Source of the DNA: Thermosediminibacter litoriperuensis
GTDB taxonomy: Bacteria > Bacillota > Thermosediminibacteria > Thermosediminibacterales > Thermosediminibacteraceae
DNA: 64,000 bases
Reading direction: 5' to 3'
Assembly (NCBI RefSeq): GCF_008124715.1
Contig: NZ_VNHO01000009.1
Span: forward strand, 28,885-92,884
The notes beneath the pieces are model-generated. The model ran no database searches and was not told where the DNA came from. It saw only the letters and a list, made by a program, of their open reading frames with translations. Below are positions 52,055 through 63,155 of the stretch, piece by piece (position 1 is the stretch's first letter; each line of letters opens with the position of its first letter). Made by a program: the position numbers and the translations under genes.

Positions 52055-52345
52055 GTGAAAATAACGATAGAAACCGTAGAGCATGTGGCCAACCTAGCAA
52101 GGCTTTATCTTTCGGAAGATGAAAAAGCTGAAATGGCACAAAAGCTAAACTCCATCCTGGATTACATGGAAAAGCTGAACGAACTCGACACGAGCAATGT
52201 CCCCCCCACCGCCCATATAATTCCCGTCAAAAACGTTTTTCGCGAGGATGTGGTGAGGGAAAGCCTCCCCAGGGAAGAGGCCCTGAGAAACGCTCCCGAA
52301 AAAGAACGGGGTTTCTTCAAAGTGCCTAGAATCATAGAGGATTAA
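52055..52345 (+). CDS. gatC: Asp/Glu-tRNA amidotransferase subunit C
   Basis: 96 residues, usual GatC length: [45 protein letters not shown]. It links GatA and GatB in the amidotransferase that makes Gln-tRNA(Gln) and/or Asn-tRNA(Asn). GTG start at 52055 with GAGGGTGG upstream; gatA follows after 19 bases. Confidence 0.96.
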   Translation: MKITIETVEHVANLARLYLSEDEKAEMAQKLNSILDYMEKLNELDTSNVPPTAHIIPVKNVFREDVVRESLPREEALRNAPEKERGFFKVPRIIED

Positions 52346-52364
52346 CGAAACGGAGGTTAAGGCG

Positions 52365-53813
52365 TTGAAGCTGTACGAATTAACTATCCATGAAGTCCGC
52401 GAACTTCTGGCCAAAAAGGAGATTTCATCCGAAGACCTGACAAAGGCCGTACTTGAAAGAATCGATCAGGTTGAAGAAAAGATAAGGGCGTTTTTGACAA
52501 TTGACAGAGAAGGCGCCCTGGAAAAGAGCAGAAAAATCGATGAAGAAGCCGATTTTTCCGGGGCTTTAGCCGGAATCCCCGGAGCTGTTAAGGACAACAT
52601 ATGCACTAAGAATCTGAAAACCACCTGCGCGTCGAAAATTCTCGGCAATTTCATACCCCCTTATGACGCCACGGTTTCTAAGAAGTTAAAAGCCGACAAT
52701 GCGGTAATTCTCGGGAAGACCAACATGGACGAGTTTGCCATGGGGTCGTCCACCGAAAACTCAGGCTTTTTCATCACCAGAAACCCTTGGGACCTGGAAA
52801 GGGTGCCGGGAGGTTCCTCCGGCGGTTCGGCGGCTGCCGTTGCAGCGGGTGAATGCATATTCGCTCTGGGCTCCGATACCGGAGGGTCCATCCGCCAGCC
52901 GGCTTCATACTGCGGCGTCGTTGGTTTGAAACCTACATATGGCAGGGTTTCCCGCTACGGTCTGGTGGCCTATGCGTCTTCACTGGATCAGATAGGCCCC
53001 ATAACAAAGGATGTTACAGACTGTGCCCTAGTGCTCAATGCGATTTCCGGATGGGATGAATGCGATTCCACTTCCGTGAACATGCCTGTACCGGACTATA
53101 CCGAAAGCCTGGTGGCCGACGTCAAAGGCATGAAAATCGGACTGCCCAAAGAATACCTGGGAGAGGGAATAGACCGGGAGGTCCGGGAGGCGGTTCTGGC
53201 CGCTGCGCGCACTTTCGAGAGTTTAGGGGCCGCCTGCGAGGAAATCTCTCTCCCGCATACCGAATATGCCCTGTGGGCTTACTACATAATAGCCCCGGCG
53301 GAAGCCAGCTCCAACCTTGCGCGTTACGACGGCATAAGGTACGGCGTAAGGGCCGCAGGTTACGGCGATCTCATAGACCTTTATAAGAAAACCCGCAGCG
53401 AAGGTTTCGGGCCCGAAGTCAAACGGAGGATCATGCTGGGCACTTATGCGCTGAGTTCCGGCTATTACGACGCGTACTACCTCAAGGCCCAGAAGGTAAG
53501 AACCCTGGTGAAAAGCGATTTTGACAGGGCTTTCGAGAAATACGACGTGATAATATCACCCACCGCCCCCACCGCAGCCTTCAGGATAGGGGAGAAAACC
53601 GGCGACCCGCTGAAAATGTACATGTCCGATGTCTGCACAATACCCGTGAACATGGCGGGATTGCCGGCAATTTCCATCCCCTGCGGTTTTTCGCAAGGAA
53701 TGCCTGTAGGCCTTCAGATAATAGGAAAGGCTTTCGATGAGGCCACGATAATAAGGGCGGCGTACACTTTTGAACAGGCTACCGATTACCACAGAAAAAA
53801 GCCCGTGCTTTAA
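52365..53813 (+). CDS. gatA: Asp/Glu-tRNA amidotransferase subunit A
   Basis: 482 residues. Amidase signature with the Ser-cisSer-Lys triad context: GAVKDNI (Lys), [17 protein letters not shown] and [27 protein letters not shown]. It releases ammonia from glutamine for transfer to the misacylated tRNA on GatB. Start TTG 52365 with GGAGG upstream. Confidence 0.97.
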   Translation: MKLYELTIHEVRELLAKKEISSEDLTKAVLERIDQVEEKIRAFLTIDREGALEKSRKIDEEADFSGALAGIPGAVKDNICTKNLKTTCASKILGNFIPPYDATVSKKLKADNAVILGKTNMDEFAMGSSTENSGFFITRNPWDLERVPGGSSGGSAAAVAAGECIFALGSDTGGSIRQPASYCGVVGLKPTYGRVSRYGLVAYASSLDQIGPITKDVTDCALVLNAISGWDECDSTSVNMPVPDYTESLVADVKGMKIGLPKEYLGEGIDREVREAVLAAARTFESLGAACEEISLPHTEYALWAYYIIAPAEASSNLARYDGIRYGVRAAGYGDLIDLYKKTRSEGFGPEVKRRIMLGTYALSSGYYDAYYLKAQKVRTLVKSDFDRAFEKYDVIISPTAPTAAFRIGEKTGDPLKMYMSDVCTIPVNMAGLPAISIPCGFSQGMPVGLQIIGKAFDEATIIRAAYTFEQATDYHRKKPVL

Positions 53814-53830
53814 TGGATGGAGGTGTAAAG

Positions 53831-55258
53831 ATGGAGTTTGAAACCGTTATAGGCCTTGAGGTTCACGTGGAGCTTCTCACCAAATCCAAGATATTCTGCG
53901 GGTGTACCACGGAATTCGGGGGTGAGGTAAACACCCACTGCTGCCCTGTATGCCTGGGGATGCCCGGAGTTCTGCCCGTGGCCAATAAAAAGGCGGTGGA
54001 GTACGCCATTAAGGCTGCCCTGGCGTTGAACTGCGAGATAGCCGAATTCTCCAAGTTCGACCGGAAAAACTATTTTTACCCCGACCTGCCGAAGGCTTAC
54101 CAGATTTCCCAGTACGACCTGCCCCTCGCCAGGAAGGGTTATATAGAGATCGAGGTGGACGGCGGGGTGAAGCGCATCGGTATAAACCGGGTTCACCTGG
54201 AGGAGGATGCGGGTAAGCTCGTCCACGAGGAAGGCAAAGGCTATTCGCTGGTGGACCTGAACCGCACCGGCGTCCCGCTGATCGAGATAGTTTCGGAACC
54301 CGATATACGCACCCCCGAGGAGGCGTGGTTGTATCTCAATAAATTGAAGACCATACTCCAGTACATCGAAGTATCCGACTGCAAAATGGAAGAGGGTTCG
54401 CTGCGCTGCGATACCAACATTTCGCTGAGGCCTAAAGGGTCCGATAAGTTCGGGACAAAGGTTGAGTTGAAAAACCTGGGGTCCTTCAGGGCTGTCCGGC
54501 GGAGCCTGGAATACGAGGAAAGGCGCCAGAGGGAGATCCTCGAGCAGGGCGGTGCCATAGTCCAGGAGACGCGCCGGTGGGACGAAGCAAGGGGGATTAC
54601 CATACCCTTAAGAAGCAAGGAAGAGGCTCACGACTACAGGTACTTCCCGGACCCGGACCTGGTCCCGATAGTTATAGACAGGGAATGGGTTGAGGAGCTT
54701 AAGTCCGGGCTCCCCGAACTCCCCGACGCCCGGAAAAAAAGATACGTGGAAGAATACGGCCTGCCGGCCTACGACGCGGAGGTCATTACCGCTTCCAAAG
54801 CCCTCGCTGATTTCTTCGAGAAATGTGTTTCCCAATACCACGATCCAAAAACCGTCAGCAACTGGGTAATGTCAGAGATGCTGGGAATACTCAATGAGAC
54901 CGGCAGGGAAATCGATGAGGTACCCTTCGAGCCCGAACATTTGGTGAAAATGTTGAAGATGATCGACGATGGCACTATCAGCGGCAAGATAGCGAAAGAA
55001 GTCTTTAGAGAGATGTTCGATACGGGTAAGGACCCGGAGGCCATCGTCAGGGAAAAAGGCCTCGTCCAGATCTCGAATGAAAAAGAACTAGAAAAGATAG
55101 CAAAGAAGGTCATCGAGGAAAACCCAAAATCGGTGGAGGATTACAGGAACGGAAAGGAAAAAGCCATCGGATTTCTGGTCGGCCAGGTTATGAAGGAGAC
55201 CAGGGGCAAAGCCAACCCGCAACTTGTGAATAAAATACTGAAAGAGCTCCTGAACTGA
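53831..55258 (+). CDS. gatB: Asp/Glu-tRNA amidotransferase subunit B
   Basis: 475 residues. [23 protein letters not shown], then [15 protein letters not shown] (Zn-site cysteines), [32 protein letters not shown], and a C-terminal YqeY-type helical domain ([15 protein letters not shown]). It binds the tRNA and performs the ATP-dependent activation. ATG 53831 follows GGAGGTG; in-frame ATG 53813 lies before the ribosome site. A terminator follows. Confidence 0.97.
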   Translation: MEFETVIGLEVHVELLTKSKIFCGCTTEFGGEVNTHCCPVCLGMPGVLPVANKKAVEYAIKAALALNCEIAEFSKFDRKNYFYPDLPKAYQISQYDLPLARKGYIEIEVDGGVKRIGINRVHLEEDAGKLVHEEGKGYSLVDLNRTGVPLIEIVSEPDIRTPEEAWLYLNKLKTILQYIEVSDCKMEEGSLRCDTNISLRPKGSDKFGTKVELKNLGSFRAVRRSLEYEERRQREILEQGGAIVQETRRWDEARGITIPLRSKEEAHDYRYFPDPDLVPIVIDREWVEELKSGLPELPDARKKRYVEEYGLPAYDAEVITASKALADFFEKCVSQYHDPKTVSNWVMSEMLGILNETGREIDEVPFEPEHLVKMLKMIDDGTISGKIAKEVFREMFDTGKDPEAIVREKGLVQISNEKELEKIAKKVIEENPKSVEDYRNGKEKAIGFLVGQVMKETRGKANPQLVNKILKELLN

Positions 55259-55268
55259 GCGTTGAGAA

Positions 55269-55298
55269 CCCCCGTCCCTTTTGGGCTGGGGGCTTTTA
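55269..55298 (+). terminator. Terminator of gatCAB
   Basis: CCCCCGTCCC (55269-55278) pairs with GGGCTGGGGG (55283-55292), one internal mismatch, followed by C and four T. The AT-rich gap to oppA (55299-55582) shows no further clear feature. Confidence 0.8.
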
Positions 55299-55582
55299 TT
55301 TGGTTGGACCTGCTTATAATAAAAGGTTTTAAGCGCGGTAGAAAAAAAGAAGGATTTTTGTATTTCTTGTAGAATATAAATACTTTAATAGGATGCAACG
55401 TGAAAATGCCCTGTCATAGACATACACTGTCTGCCTTAACGAAGGAAAAATAGTTAAAATATTATAAAAGTATACATAATTACTAATTTGTTTTTTATAA
55501 TTGGAAGGGGGGATCGCTTAAGGGGCTATTTGTATAGATTTTATATAAACAATTTTATAAAAATTAATTGGGAGGGGATTGA

Positions 55583-57229
55583 ATGTTAAGAAAAAGTTTG
55601 GCTCTGGCAATAATTTTGCTGCTGGTCCTGGGCGTCGTTGCCGGCTGCGGCCAGCAAGCCTCTCAGCAGGGAGGAGACCAGCAACAGCAGCAAGAAAAAG
55701 AGATTGCCTTCACAATCAGTGCTGAAGTTCCGAACCTCGATCCTCAGAAAGCGACCGACACCTACGCCATACTCGTCGGCAACGCCATATTTGAAGGCCT
55801 CATCAGGGTTCACGGCGATGGTAACATACAGCCCGGTATGGCGGAAAAATGGGATGTGTCCGAGGATAAGAAGACCTGGACTTTCCACCTGAGGGATGCG
55901 AAGTGGAGCGACGGCACGCCGGTCACAGCTTATGACTTTGAGTACGCCTTTAAGAGGCTGCTCGACCCCAACACCGCTTCCGAGTATTCCTACCAGGGCT
56001 ATTACATTCTCAACGGCGAGAAGTTCAACAAGGGTGAGATAACCGATCCCAGCCAGGTCGGAGTAAAAGCCCTCGACGAAAAGACCCTGGAGATAAAACT
56101 GGAAAACCCGGTTAAGTATTTTGAAAGCCTCATGAGTTTCTTATCCTTTATGCCCGTCAGGAAGGACTTTGTAGAAAAGATGGGTGAGAAGTTTGCCGCC
56201 GACGCCGACAAACTCCTTTACAACGGCCCCTTCATTTTGAAGGAATGGAAGCACGAACAGGAACTCATCCTGGAGAAGAACCCCAATTACTGGAACAAAG
56301 ATGCCATAAAAATCGACAGGGTTAAAATATACATCGTAAACGACCCCAATACCGCTTATCAGATGTATGAAAACGGCGAAACCGACTGGGAATATATACC
56401 CCCTGAACTGGTAGAGCAGGTCGCGGCAGAAGGCAAGGCCAAGTACTTCTACGACGGTGCCGAGTTCTACCTGCAGTTTAACGTGAAGCGGCCCGGCAAA
56501 CCCTGGCTGGCCAACGAGAACTTCCAGAGGGCCGTCGGCTTTGCTATAGACCGCGAAGCGCTCGTAAAATCCGTGATGAAGGGTGTTTCCGATCCGGCAA
56601 CCAGGTACGTATTGCCGCAGCTGGCCGGTTTAGAGAAGAAGTTCGTGGAAGAGTACCCCTATGAATTCTACTCCAAGAACGCCGACACGGCCAAGGCTAA
56701 AGAATACCTTGAAAAGGCCATGAAGGAGCTCAATATAAGCGATCCGTCCAAGCTGACCTTCGAATACCTCACCGACGACACCCAGAGGGCCAAGCTGACG
56801 GCTGAGATCATTCAGGACCAGCTAAAACAGAACCTGGGCATCGAGATTACGGTCAAGCAGGTCCCCTTCAAGCAGAGGCTCGAACTGATGAACAAGAGGG
56901 ACTATGACGTGGTATTCGCCGGATGGGGTCCCGACTACGACGACCCGATGACCTACATCGATATGTGGGTAACCGGCGGCGGCCACAACAACACCGGCTG
57001 GAGCAACAAGGAGTACGACGAGCTTGTGAAATTCGCCAAGACAACTGACGATTTCAAGAAGCGCGCCGACGCCATGTTCGAAGCGGAAAAGCTGCTAATG
57101 GAGAAAGGTCCGATCGTGCCGGTGTACTTCAGGCAGAGAGCCTGGGTATGCGGGGACCACGTGAAGGGTCTCGTGACCAACTTCGTGGGGCCGACCTTCG
57201 ATTTCGTATACGCCGATGTTGAGAAATAA
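55583..57229 (+). CDS. oppA: Oligopeptide ABC importer, substrate-binding lipoprotein
   Basis: 548 residues. Signal peptide with lipobox (VVAGC), a Gln-rich linker, then the SBP_bac_5 fold: EVPNLDPQKATDTYAILVGNAIFEGL, WTFHLRDAKWSDGTPVTAYDF, and AVGFAIDREALVKSV. It captures peptides outside the membrane for the OppBCDF permease. GGGAGGGG precedes ATG 55583. A hairpin separates it from oppB. Confidence 0.95.
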   Translation: MLRKSLALAIILLLVLGVVAGCGQQASQQGGDQQQQQEKEIAFTISAEVPNLDPQKATDTYAILVGNAIFEGLIRVHGDGNIQPGMAEKWDVSEDKKTWTFHLRDAKWSDGTPVTAYDFEYAFKRLLDPNTASEYSYQGYYILNGEKFNKGEITDPSQVGVKALDEKTLEIKLENPVKYFESLMSFLSFMPVRKDFVEKMGEKFAADADKLLYNGPFILKEWKHEQELILEKNPNYWNKDAIKIDRVKIYIVNDPNTAYQMYENGETDWEYIPPELVEQVAAEGKAKYFYDGAEFYLQFNVKRPGKPWLANENFQRAVGFAIDREALVKSVMKGVSDPATRYVLPQLAGLEKKFVEEYPYEFYSKNADTAKAKEYLEKAMKELNISDPSKLTFEYLTDDTQRAKLTAEIIQDQLKQNLGIEITVKQVPFKQRLELMNKRDYDVVFAGWGPDYDDPMTYIDMWVTGGGHNNTGWSNKEYDELVKFAKTTDDFKKRADAMFEAEKLLMEKGPIVPVYFRQRAWVCGDHVKGLVTNFVGPTFDFVYADVEK

Positions 57230-57249
57230 TTAAATTAGCGAGTTCGAGC

Positions 57250-57283
57250 GGAGGTATATGTTAAAAAACATATACCTCCCTTT
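57250..57283 (+). terminator. Hairpin between oppA and oppB, likely partial terminator or mRNA stabiliser
   Basis: GGAGGTATATGTT (57250-57262) pairs perfectly with AACATATACCTCC (57267-57279); only CTTT follows. A stem without a full T-run between a binding-protein gene and its permease genes usually keeps oppA expression higher. Confidence 0.7.
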
Positions 57284-57335
57284 ATAATACAAAGATCCTG
57301 CATAAAACAGGAAATTAGGCGGGAGGTGTAGATTT

Positions 57336-58253
57336 TTGGGCCGCTATATATTGAACCGGCTTTTTGTATCGCTTATAACGGCATGGGTGCTGGTGACCCT
57401 CGTGTTTTTTCTTATAAGACTTCTTCCTGGCGATCCTTTTTTGAGCGAAAAGGTTACCCCGGAAATCAAGGCCAATATGATGAAGTATTACGGCCTCGAC
57501 AAGCCCATACACATCCAGTACGCCACGTTTTTAGGAAATCTCCTCAAGGGAGACTTCGGCTACTCGCTGAGGTACAAGAATAGAACCGTAAACGAGGTTA
57601 TAAACCAGGCATTTCCTTATTCGGCTGATCTAGGCATTAGGGCCGTAATATTCGCTGCAATCGCAGGGGTAACTCTCGGGATTATCGCCGCTTTAAACAG
57701 GAACAGATCCTGGGATTACCTCTCCATGTTTATAGCCATCGTCGGCGTTTCGGTGCCGTCGTTCGTGATAGGGCCTCTTCTGCAGTATGTTTTTGCCACT
57801 AAACTTAAACTTTTGCCCGTCTCCCAGTGGAAGGGCTTCGCCTACACCATAATGCCGACCTTTGCCCTGAGCCTTCATTCTCTGGCGCTGATGGCGAGGC
57901 TCATGAGGGCCAGCATGCTTGACGTGGTAAACCAGGATTATATTAAGACGGCAAAAGCCAAGGGATTGTCGCCCTTTCAGATTATATGGAAACACCAGAT
58001 AAGAAATGCCATACTTCCTGTAGTTACAGTGCTGGGTCCGGTCACCGCCACGCTGCTTACCGGTACCTTTGTCGTGGAACAGATTTTTGCAATCCCTGGC
58101 CTCGGTAAATTTTATATTCTCGGAATACAGAACCTGGATTATTCTCTGGTACTCGGTATGACAACCTTCTACGGCCTCTTCCTGATCGCGGCGAACTTCG
58201 TGGTCGACATTATCTACGGACTGGTAGACCCGAGAATAAGGCTAGCAAGGTAG
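57336..58253 (+). CDS. oppB: Oligopeptide ABC importer, permease
   Basis: 305 residues with six membrane segments. RLLPGDPF near the N-terminus and the EAA loop (DYIKTAKAKGLSPFQIIWKHQIRNAILPVVT) that contacts the ATPases. Start TTG 57336 with GGGAGGTG upstream. Confidence 0.95.
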   Translation: MGRYILNRLFVSLITAWVLVTLVFFLIRLLPGDPFLSEKVTPEIKANMMKYYGLDKPIHIQYATFLGNLLKGDFGYSLRYKNRTVNEVINQAFPYSADLGIRAVIFAAIAGVTLGIIAALNRNRSWDYLSMFIAIVGVSVPSFVIGPLLQYVFATKLKLLPVSQWKGFAYTIMPTFALSLHSLALMARLMRASMLDVVNQDYIKTAKAKGLSPFQIIWKHQIRNAILPVVTVLGPVTATLLTGTFVVEQIFAIPGLGKFYILGIQNLDYSLVLGMTTFYGLFLIAANFVVDIIYGLVDPRIRLAR

Positions 58254-58263
58254 GGGGGATAAA

Positions 58264-59193
58264 ATGCAGACAACGGGTAATGCTGTGACAAAGGAAATGT
58301 TCGAACACGTCGGCAAGAATATAAGCCAGATGGAAGCGATCGCGAGGCCCAGCATAACGTACTGGCAGGACGCCTGGCGAAGGTTGAAACAGAACAAGGT
58401 GGCCATGCTCGGCCTGATTATAATTATTTTATACACAATCATGGCTATCGTAGGACCCTATATGACACCCTACGACTACCGGACGACCAATACGGCTGAA
58501 ATCGACCAACCGCCTTCTGCTAAGCACTGGTTCGGTACCGATACTCTGGGAAGGGACCTCTGGGCGCGCACCTGGATGGGAGCCCGGGTGTCGCTGGCCA
58601 TCGGTTTTCTGGCTGCCTTTTTGAACGCAGTGATCGGAGTCATAATAGGTGGGATTTCCGGGTATTTCGGCGGCAAGGTCGACATGTTCATAATGCGCAC
58701 CATAGATATACTCTACTCTATTCCGTATATGATCATAGTGATACTCATGATGGTGGTACTCGGGCAGGGTATAATGCCGCTGGTTATCGCCATGGTTGTA
58801 GTGGGATGGCTCAATATGGCCAGGCTCGTCAGGGGCCAGGTTCTGCAGCTGAAGGAACAGGAATTCGTGCTGGCGGCAAAAGTGCTCGGGGCAAGCCACT
58901 CCAGGATCATATTCAAGCACCTGATACCGAACGCTCTCGGGGTTATCCTGGTAAACCTGACCATGTCGGTCCCTTCGGCTATATTCACCGAAGCCTTCCT
59001 GAGCTTTATAGGACTTGGTGTTGTACCGCCTCATTCCAGCTGGGGTCAGCTTGCATATTACGGAATACAGGCCTTCAGGGTGCGTCCCTACCAGCTTTTC
59101 ATCCCCGCGTTCTTCATAAGTACGACGATGCTTTCTCTAAACCTGCTGGGTGACGGTTTGAGGGATGCCCTTGACCCGAGACTTCGTAGTTAG
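58264..59193 (+). CDS. oppC: Oligopeptide ABC importer, permease
   Basis: 309 residues: a cytosolic N-terminus (about 1-45), six membrane segments, HWFGTDTLGRDLWARTWMGAR, and the EAA loop (EFVLAAKVLGASHSRIIFKHLIPNALG). It pairs with OppB. ATG 58264 lies 10 bases after the oppB stop. Confidence 0.95.
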   Translation: MQTTGNAVTKEMFEHVGKNISQMEAIARPSITYWQDAWRRLKQNKVAMLGLIIIILYTIMAIVGPYMTPYDYRTTNTAEIDQPPSAKHWFGTDTLGRDLWARTWMGARVSLAIGFLAAFLNAVIGVIIGGISGYFGGKVDMFIMRTIDILYSIPYMIIVILMMVVLGQGIMPLVIAMVVVGWLNMARLVRGQVLQLKEQEFVLAAKVLGASHSRIIFKHLIPNALGVILVNLTMSVPSAIFTEAFLSFIGLGVVPPHSSWGQLAYYGIQAFRVRPYQLFIPAFFISTTMLSLNLLGDGLRDALDPRLRS

Positions 59194-59207
59194 GAGGTTG
59201 GCGGTAG

Positions 59208-60227
59208 ATGGAGAGACTGCTTGAAGTAAAGGATCTGGAAGTTTCGTTCAGGACTTACGCTGGAGAGATAAAGGCGGTAAGAGGAGTTTCCTTCCACGTG
59301 GACAGGGGAGAGACTGTAGCCATAGTTGGCGAATCCGGTTGCGGAAAGACCGTCACCGTGCAGACCATCATGCGGTTGATCCCCATGCCCCCGGGATTTA
59401 TCAAAAACGGATCGATTATTTTCGACGGCAAGGATATAGCAAAGCTCTCGGAAAAGGAAATGGAACACGTCCGGGGTTCCGAGATGAGCATGGTGTTTCA
59501 GGACCCCATGACATCCCTGAATCCGACCATGAGAGTAGGCGCTCAGATCGCCGAAAGCCTTATAAAGCACCAGAAAATGCCCCCAAAACAGGCCAGGGAA
59601 AGGGCTATAGAAATGCTGAAGCTGGTGGGCATTCCAAATGCGGAAAAACGGGTGGACCAGTATCCCCACGAGTTCAGCGGCGGAATGAGGCAGAGGGCGA
59701 TGATAGCCATCGCGCTGGCCTGCAGCCCCAAACTGCTCATAGCCGATGAACCTACGACTGCCCTGGACGTTACTATACAGGCGCAGATCCTGGACCTGAT
59801 GAGGGATCTGCAGAAGAAGCTGAATACATCAATTATAATAATCACCCATAACCTGGGCGTCGTGGCCAATCTGGCCGAGAGGGTCCTGGTCATGTACGCA
59901 GGTAAGATAATCGAGCGCGGCAGCCTTGACGAGATATTTTACAATCCCCGTCATCCCTACACCTGGGGATTGCTGATGTCGGTACCCACGTCCGAGCTGG
60001 ATAAAAGCAAAAGGCTGGCTTCCATAGACGGCACGCCGCCGGACCTGTTCGCCCCTCCGGTGGGCTGCGCTTTTGCCGCCAGGTGCGAATACGCCATGAA
60101 GATATGCTACGAAAGGTACCCTGAGGACTTCACGGTGGGCGACGGCCACAGAGTTGCCTGCTGGCTGATGCATCCTATGGCTCCTGAAGTGAAACCGCCT
60201 GTAGGAAAAGGGGTGACGTTATCATGA
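59208..60227 (+). CDS. oppD: Oligopeptide ABC importer, ATPase
   Basis: 339 residues. Walker A GESGCGKT, signature FSGGMRQR, Walker B LLIADEPTTALDV, H-loop ITHNLGV, and a C-terminal cysteine-containing region (GCAFAARCEYAMKICYE) that often holds an Fe-S cluster in this family. It overlaps oppF by 4 bases. Confidence 0.96.
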   Translation: MERLLEVKDLEVSFRTYAGEIKAVRGVSFHVDRGETVAIVGESGCGKTVTVQTIMRLIPMPPGFIKNGSIIFDGKDIAKLSEKEMEHVRGSEMSMVFQDPMTSLNPTMRVGAQIAESLIKHQKMPPKQARERAIEMLKLVGIPNAEKRVDQYPHEFSGGMRQRAMIAIALACSPKLLIADEPTTALDVTIQAQILDLMRDLQKKLNTSIIIITHNLGVVANLAERVLVMYAGKIIERGSLDEIFYNPRHPYTWGLLMSVPTSELDKSKRLASIDGTPPDLFAPPVGCAFAARCEYAMKICYERYPEDFTVGDGHRVACWLMHPMAPEVKPPVGKGVTLS

Positions 60228-61186
60228 CGGTTGCCGGGATTCCTCTCATCGAAGTAAATAACCTGAAGAAGTACTTCAACGTGGGCAGGGGTGCGGTGTT
60301 AAAGGCCGTCGACAACGTGAGTTTGCATATAATGGAAGGTGAAACTCTGGGCCTCGTGGGTGAATCGGGCTGCGGCAAGACCACTATGGGAAGGACGATA
60401 ATAAGGCTTTACGAGCCCACTTCCGGGCAGGTGCTTTTTGAAGGCAAGAACGTGCACAAACTGGACGGCCAGCAGTTAAGGGAATTCAACCGCAAGGCTC
60501 AGATGATATTCCAGGACCCCTATGCGTCGCTGAACCCGAGGATGACGGTGGGGGATATAATAGGAGAGGGTATAGATATCCACGGCATATACAAGAACAA
60601 AGAGCGCACCGATAGAATCTACGAACTTTTGGGCGTCGTCGGCCTGAACAAGGAGCACGCCAACCGGTTCCCGCACGAGTTCTCCGGCGGGCAGAGGCAG
60701 AGGATAGGCATCGCCCGGGCTCTTGCCGTGGAACCCAAGTTTATAGTCTGCGACGAACCCATTTCCGCCCTGGACGTCTCCATACAGGCTCAGGTTATAA
60801 ACCTGCTCATGGAACTACAGCAGAAGCTGAAGCTGACCTACCTCTTCATCGCTCACGACCTGAGCATGGTAAAGTACGTCTCCGACAGGATAGCGGTTAT
60901 GTACCTGGGGGTTGTGGTGGAGCTGGCCACTTCCGAAGACCTGCACAACAGACCGCTGCATCCGTACACCCAGGCGCTGCTTTCAGCCATACCGGTTCCC
61001 GACCCGGAAACCGAGAGGAAAAAGAAGAGGATCCTGCTGGAAGGGGACGTGCCGAGTCCAATTAATCCGCCGGAAGGCTGCAGGTTCGCCAAAAGGTGCA
61101 GGTATGCCAAACCCGTATGCACCGAACAGCAGCCGGAGTTCAAAGAAGTGGAGAAAAATCACTTTGTGGCGTGTCACCTGTATTAA
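60224..61186 (+). CDS. oppF: Oligopeptide ABC importer, ATPase
   Basis: 320 residues. Walker A GESGCGKT, signature FSGGQRQR, Walker B FIVCDEPISALDV, H-loop IAHDLSM, C-terminal GCRFAKRCRYAKPVCTEQQP. Partner of OppD. Last gene of the opp operon, ended by a terminator. Confidence 0.96.
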   Translation: MTVAGIPLIEVNNLKKYFNVGRGAVLKAVDNVSLHIMEGETLGLVGESGCGKTTMGRTIIRLYEPTSGQVLFEGKNVHKLDGQQLREFNRKAQMIFQDPYASLNPRMTVGDIIGEGIDIHGIYKNKERTDRIYELLGVVGLNKEHANRFPHEFSGGQRQRIGIARALAVEPKFIVCDEPISALDVSIQAQVINLLMELQQKLKLTYLFIAHDLSMVKYVSDRIAVMYLGVVVELATSEDLHNRPLHPYTQALLSAIPVPDPETERKKKRILLEGDVPSPINPPEGCRFAKRCRYAKPVCTEQQPEFKEVEKNHFVACHLY

Positions 61187-61189
61187 ACG

Positions 61190-61234
61190 AAAAAGCCGGC
61201 CGGACAGCGTTTTTTAGCTGTCGGCCGGCTTTTT
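61190..61234. terminator. Terminator after the opp operon
   Basis: AAAAAGCCGGCCGGACAGC pairs, with one bulged G, with GCTGTCGGCCGGCTTTTT; T- and A-runs at both ends make it useful for the convergent gene too. Confidence 0.9.
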
Positions 61235-61959
61235 CATTGAACTTTTTCACTGAAAAAAGCCCTGCGCTTTATGGCGGCCAGAATATTTTCCCTTGCTCTG
61301 GGGAACACCTGTTCCATCCAGTCGAGGAGCTCTGTCATCTCGTCCCGCTTTGTCCTGCCGTCAGCCGGGCACGGGCTCTCGATGACCGGCAGGCCCCGAG
61401 ATTTTACTATCGTCTTTATGGTCCGCTCGCTGAGGTATATGAGCGGCCTGATTAAAGTCACGTTTTTCCGGGAGAGATAGGTTTTGGGCTCAAAGGTGTC
61501 AAATCGCCCGGTAAAGATGAGGTTCAACAAAAGGGTTTCGATTACGTCGTCGGCGTGGTGGGCCAGAGCCACCTTGTTGCACCCCAGCTCGACGGCGGCG
61601 CTGTCCAGAGTGCCGCGCCTCATCCTGGAGCAGAGGGAACAGGGGTTGGGCTCCTTTCTTATTTCAAACACAACCCGGGCTATGTCGGTCCTGACTACTT
61701 TGAGCGGCACCTGGAGGCTCCGGCAGAAATCCGCAAGGGGCTTAAGATCCATCTCCCATCCCAGGTTTATGTTTACAGCCACGAGGTCGAAATCTAAAGG
61801 AGAGTGTTTTCTCACCAGGTCCAGGATGTATAAAAGGGCGGTGGAATCCTTACCTCCGGAAACTCCGACGGCTATCTTATCCCCGTTTTCTATCATGCCG
61901 TAATCGATGATGGCTTTTTTGACCTTCGTGAGAAACCATTTGCCGAAATTCCTGTTCAT
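61234..61959 (-). CDS. TtcA-like PP-loop ATPase (tRNA thiolation family)
   Basis: 241 residues. PP-loop VGVSGGKDSTALLYI, CxxC in NPCSLCSRMRRG, HHADDVIETLLLN, and a third cysteine in ESPCPADG. The three cysteines and lack of other domains match TtcA, which makes 2-thiocytidine at tRNA position 32 and uses an Fe-S cluster. Other TtcA/TilS-family roles are possible. Its 3' end touches the opp terminator. Confidence 0.88.
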   Translation of the reverse strand: MNRNFGKWFLTKVKKAIIDYGMIENGDKIAVGVSGGKDSTALLYILDLVRKHSPLDFDLVAVNINLGWEMDLKPLADFCRSLQVPLKVVRTDIARVVFEIRKEPNPCSLCSRMRRGTLDSAAVELGCNKVALAHHADDVIETLLLNLIFTGRFDTFEPKTYLSRKNVTLIRPLIYLSERTIKTIVKSRGLPVIESPCPADGRTKRDEMTELLDWMEQVFPRARENILAAIKRRAFFSEKVQ

Positions 61960-61984
61960 ATTTACCCCCTATCGAGACACTTTT

Positions 61985-63028
61985 TTATTTTAGTTCAGCG
62001 GTTATTTCCTTTACGGCTTCCACGGTCTTAATTATATCATTTTTGTCTATGCCGTAATGGGTTACAAATCTTACCAGACAACCCGAGCCGCCGTTGATCT
62101 TTATGCCTTTTTCAAGGAGCCGCCCGGCCAGCTCATTTCCGTTGATGCCCAGGCCCGTAATGTCGCATATGACAATATTGGTCTGCACCGTTTCCATATC
62201 TATGGAAATTCCCGGAATACTATTCAAGCCCTCGGCCAGGAGCCTTGCGTTTTCGTGGTCTTCCTTAAGCCTTCCCGTCATCTTTTCAAGGGCGACTATC
62301 CCTGCGGCGGCGAGGAATCCGGCCTGGCGCAGCCCACCGCCCAGCATTTTGCGGAATTTTCTTGCCCGGTTGATGAAGTCTCTGCTGCCGGCGACGATGG
62401 AGCCCACGGGAGCGCACAGGCCTTTGGACAGGCAGAACATGACGCTGTCGGCGTACCTGGCTATCTCGCGCACCGGCACTCCCAGGTAGGCGGCCGCATT
62501 AAAAATCCTGGCACCGTCCATGTGGACGGGGACGCCGTGCTTTTTTGCAACTTCGTAGGTCTTCTCCAGCGTATCCATCGGGATTACAGTGCCGCCGGCC
62601 CTATTGTGGGTGTTTTCCACGCATATGAGGCTGGTTCTCGGAAAGTGTATGTCGTCCTCCCTTATGGCGGCCTCTATATCGGAAGGGTCCATGACACCTC
62701 TTTTACCTGGGATGAGCCGGGCCTGCACGCCCGAAAGGTACCCGATGCCGCCCACCTCGTAGGTAAAGATATGGCTTTTTTCTTCAAGGATTATCTCATC
62801 ACCGGGTTGAGTATGCGTCATTATGCACACCTGGTTGCCTTGGGTCCCGCTGGTGACGAACATGGCCGCTTCCGTCCCCATGATCTCTGCGGCCATTTCC
62901 TCGAGCCTTCTGACGGTCGGGTCCTCGCCGTACACATCGTCGCCCACTTCGGCCCGGTACATGGCCTCGCGCATCTCAGGAGTTGGAAGAGTAACGGTAT
63001 CGCTCCTGAGGTCTATATAGTTCGCCAT
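61985..63028 (-). CDS. ltaE: Low-specificity threonine aldolase
   Basis: 347 residues. [39 protein letters not shown] at the start, [11 protein letters not shown], and the PLP lysine in [13 protein letters not shown]. It splits threonine/allo-threonine to glycine and acetaldehyde. Start ATG 63028 with GGGGGAAA upstream. Confidence 0.95.
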   Translation of the reverse strand: MANYIDLRSDTVTLPTPEMREAMYRAEVGDDVYGEDPTVRRLEEMAAEIMGTEAAMFVTSGTQGNQVCIMTHTQPGDEIILEEKSHIFTYEVGGIGYLSGVQARLIPGKRGVMDPSDIEAAIREDDIHFPRTSLICVENTHNRAGGTVIPMDTLEKTYEVAKKHGVPVHMDGARIFNAAAYLGVPVREIARYADSVMFCLSKGLCAPVGSIVAGSRDFINRARKFRKMLGGGLRQAGFLAAAGIVALEKMTGRLKEDHENARLLAEGLNSIPGISIDMETVQTNIVICDITGLGINGNELAGRLLEKGIKINGGSGCLVRFVTHYGIDKNDIIKTVEAVKEITAELK

Positions 63029-63155
63029 ACTAATTTCCCCCCACATACGTTATTCAGATTAATAATTCTCTTAATATGCCGCAAATCCTGCTTGCCTTGC
63101 AATATCCGCACCGTTTATGTATAATCAATCCAAAAGATCTTTGTGGAGGGATTTC

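Noticed and set aside
62057-63124. 355-codon plus-strand ORF near the window end
   Set aside because: Antisense to threonine aldolase, which has all family motifs and a proper start.
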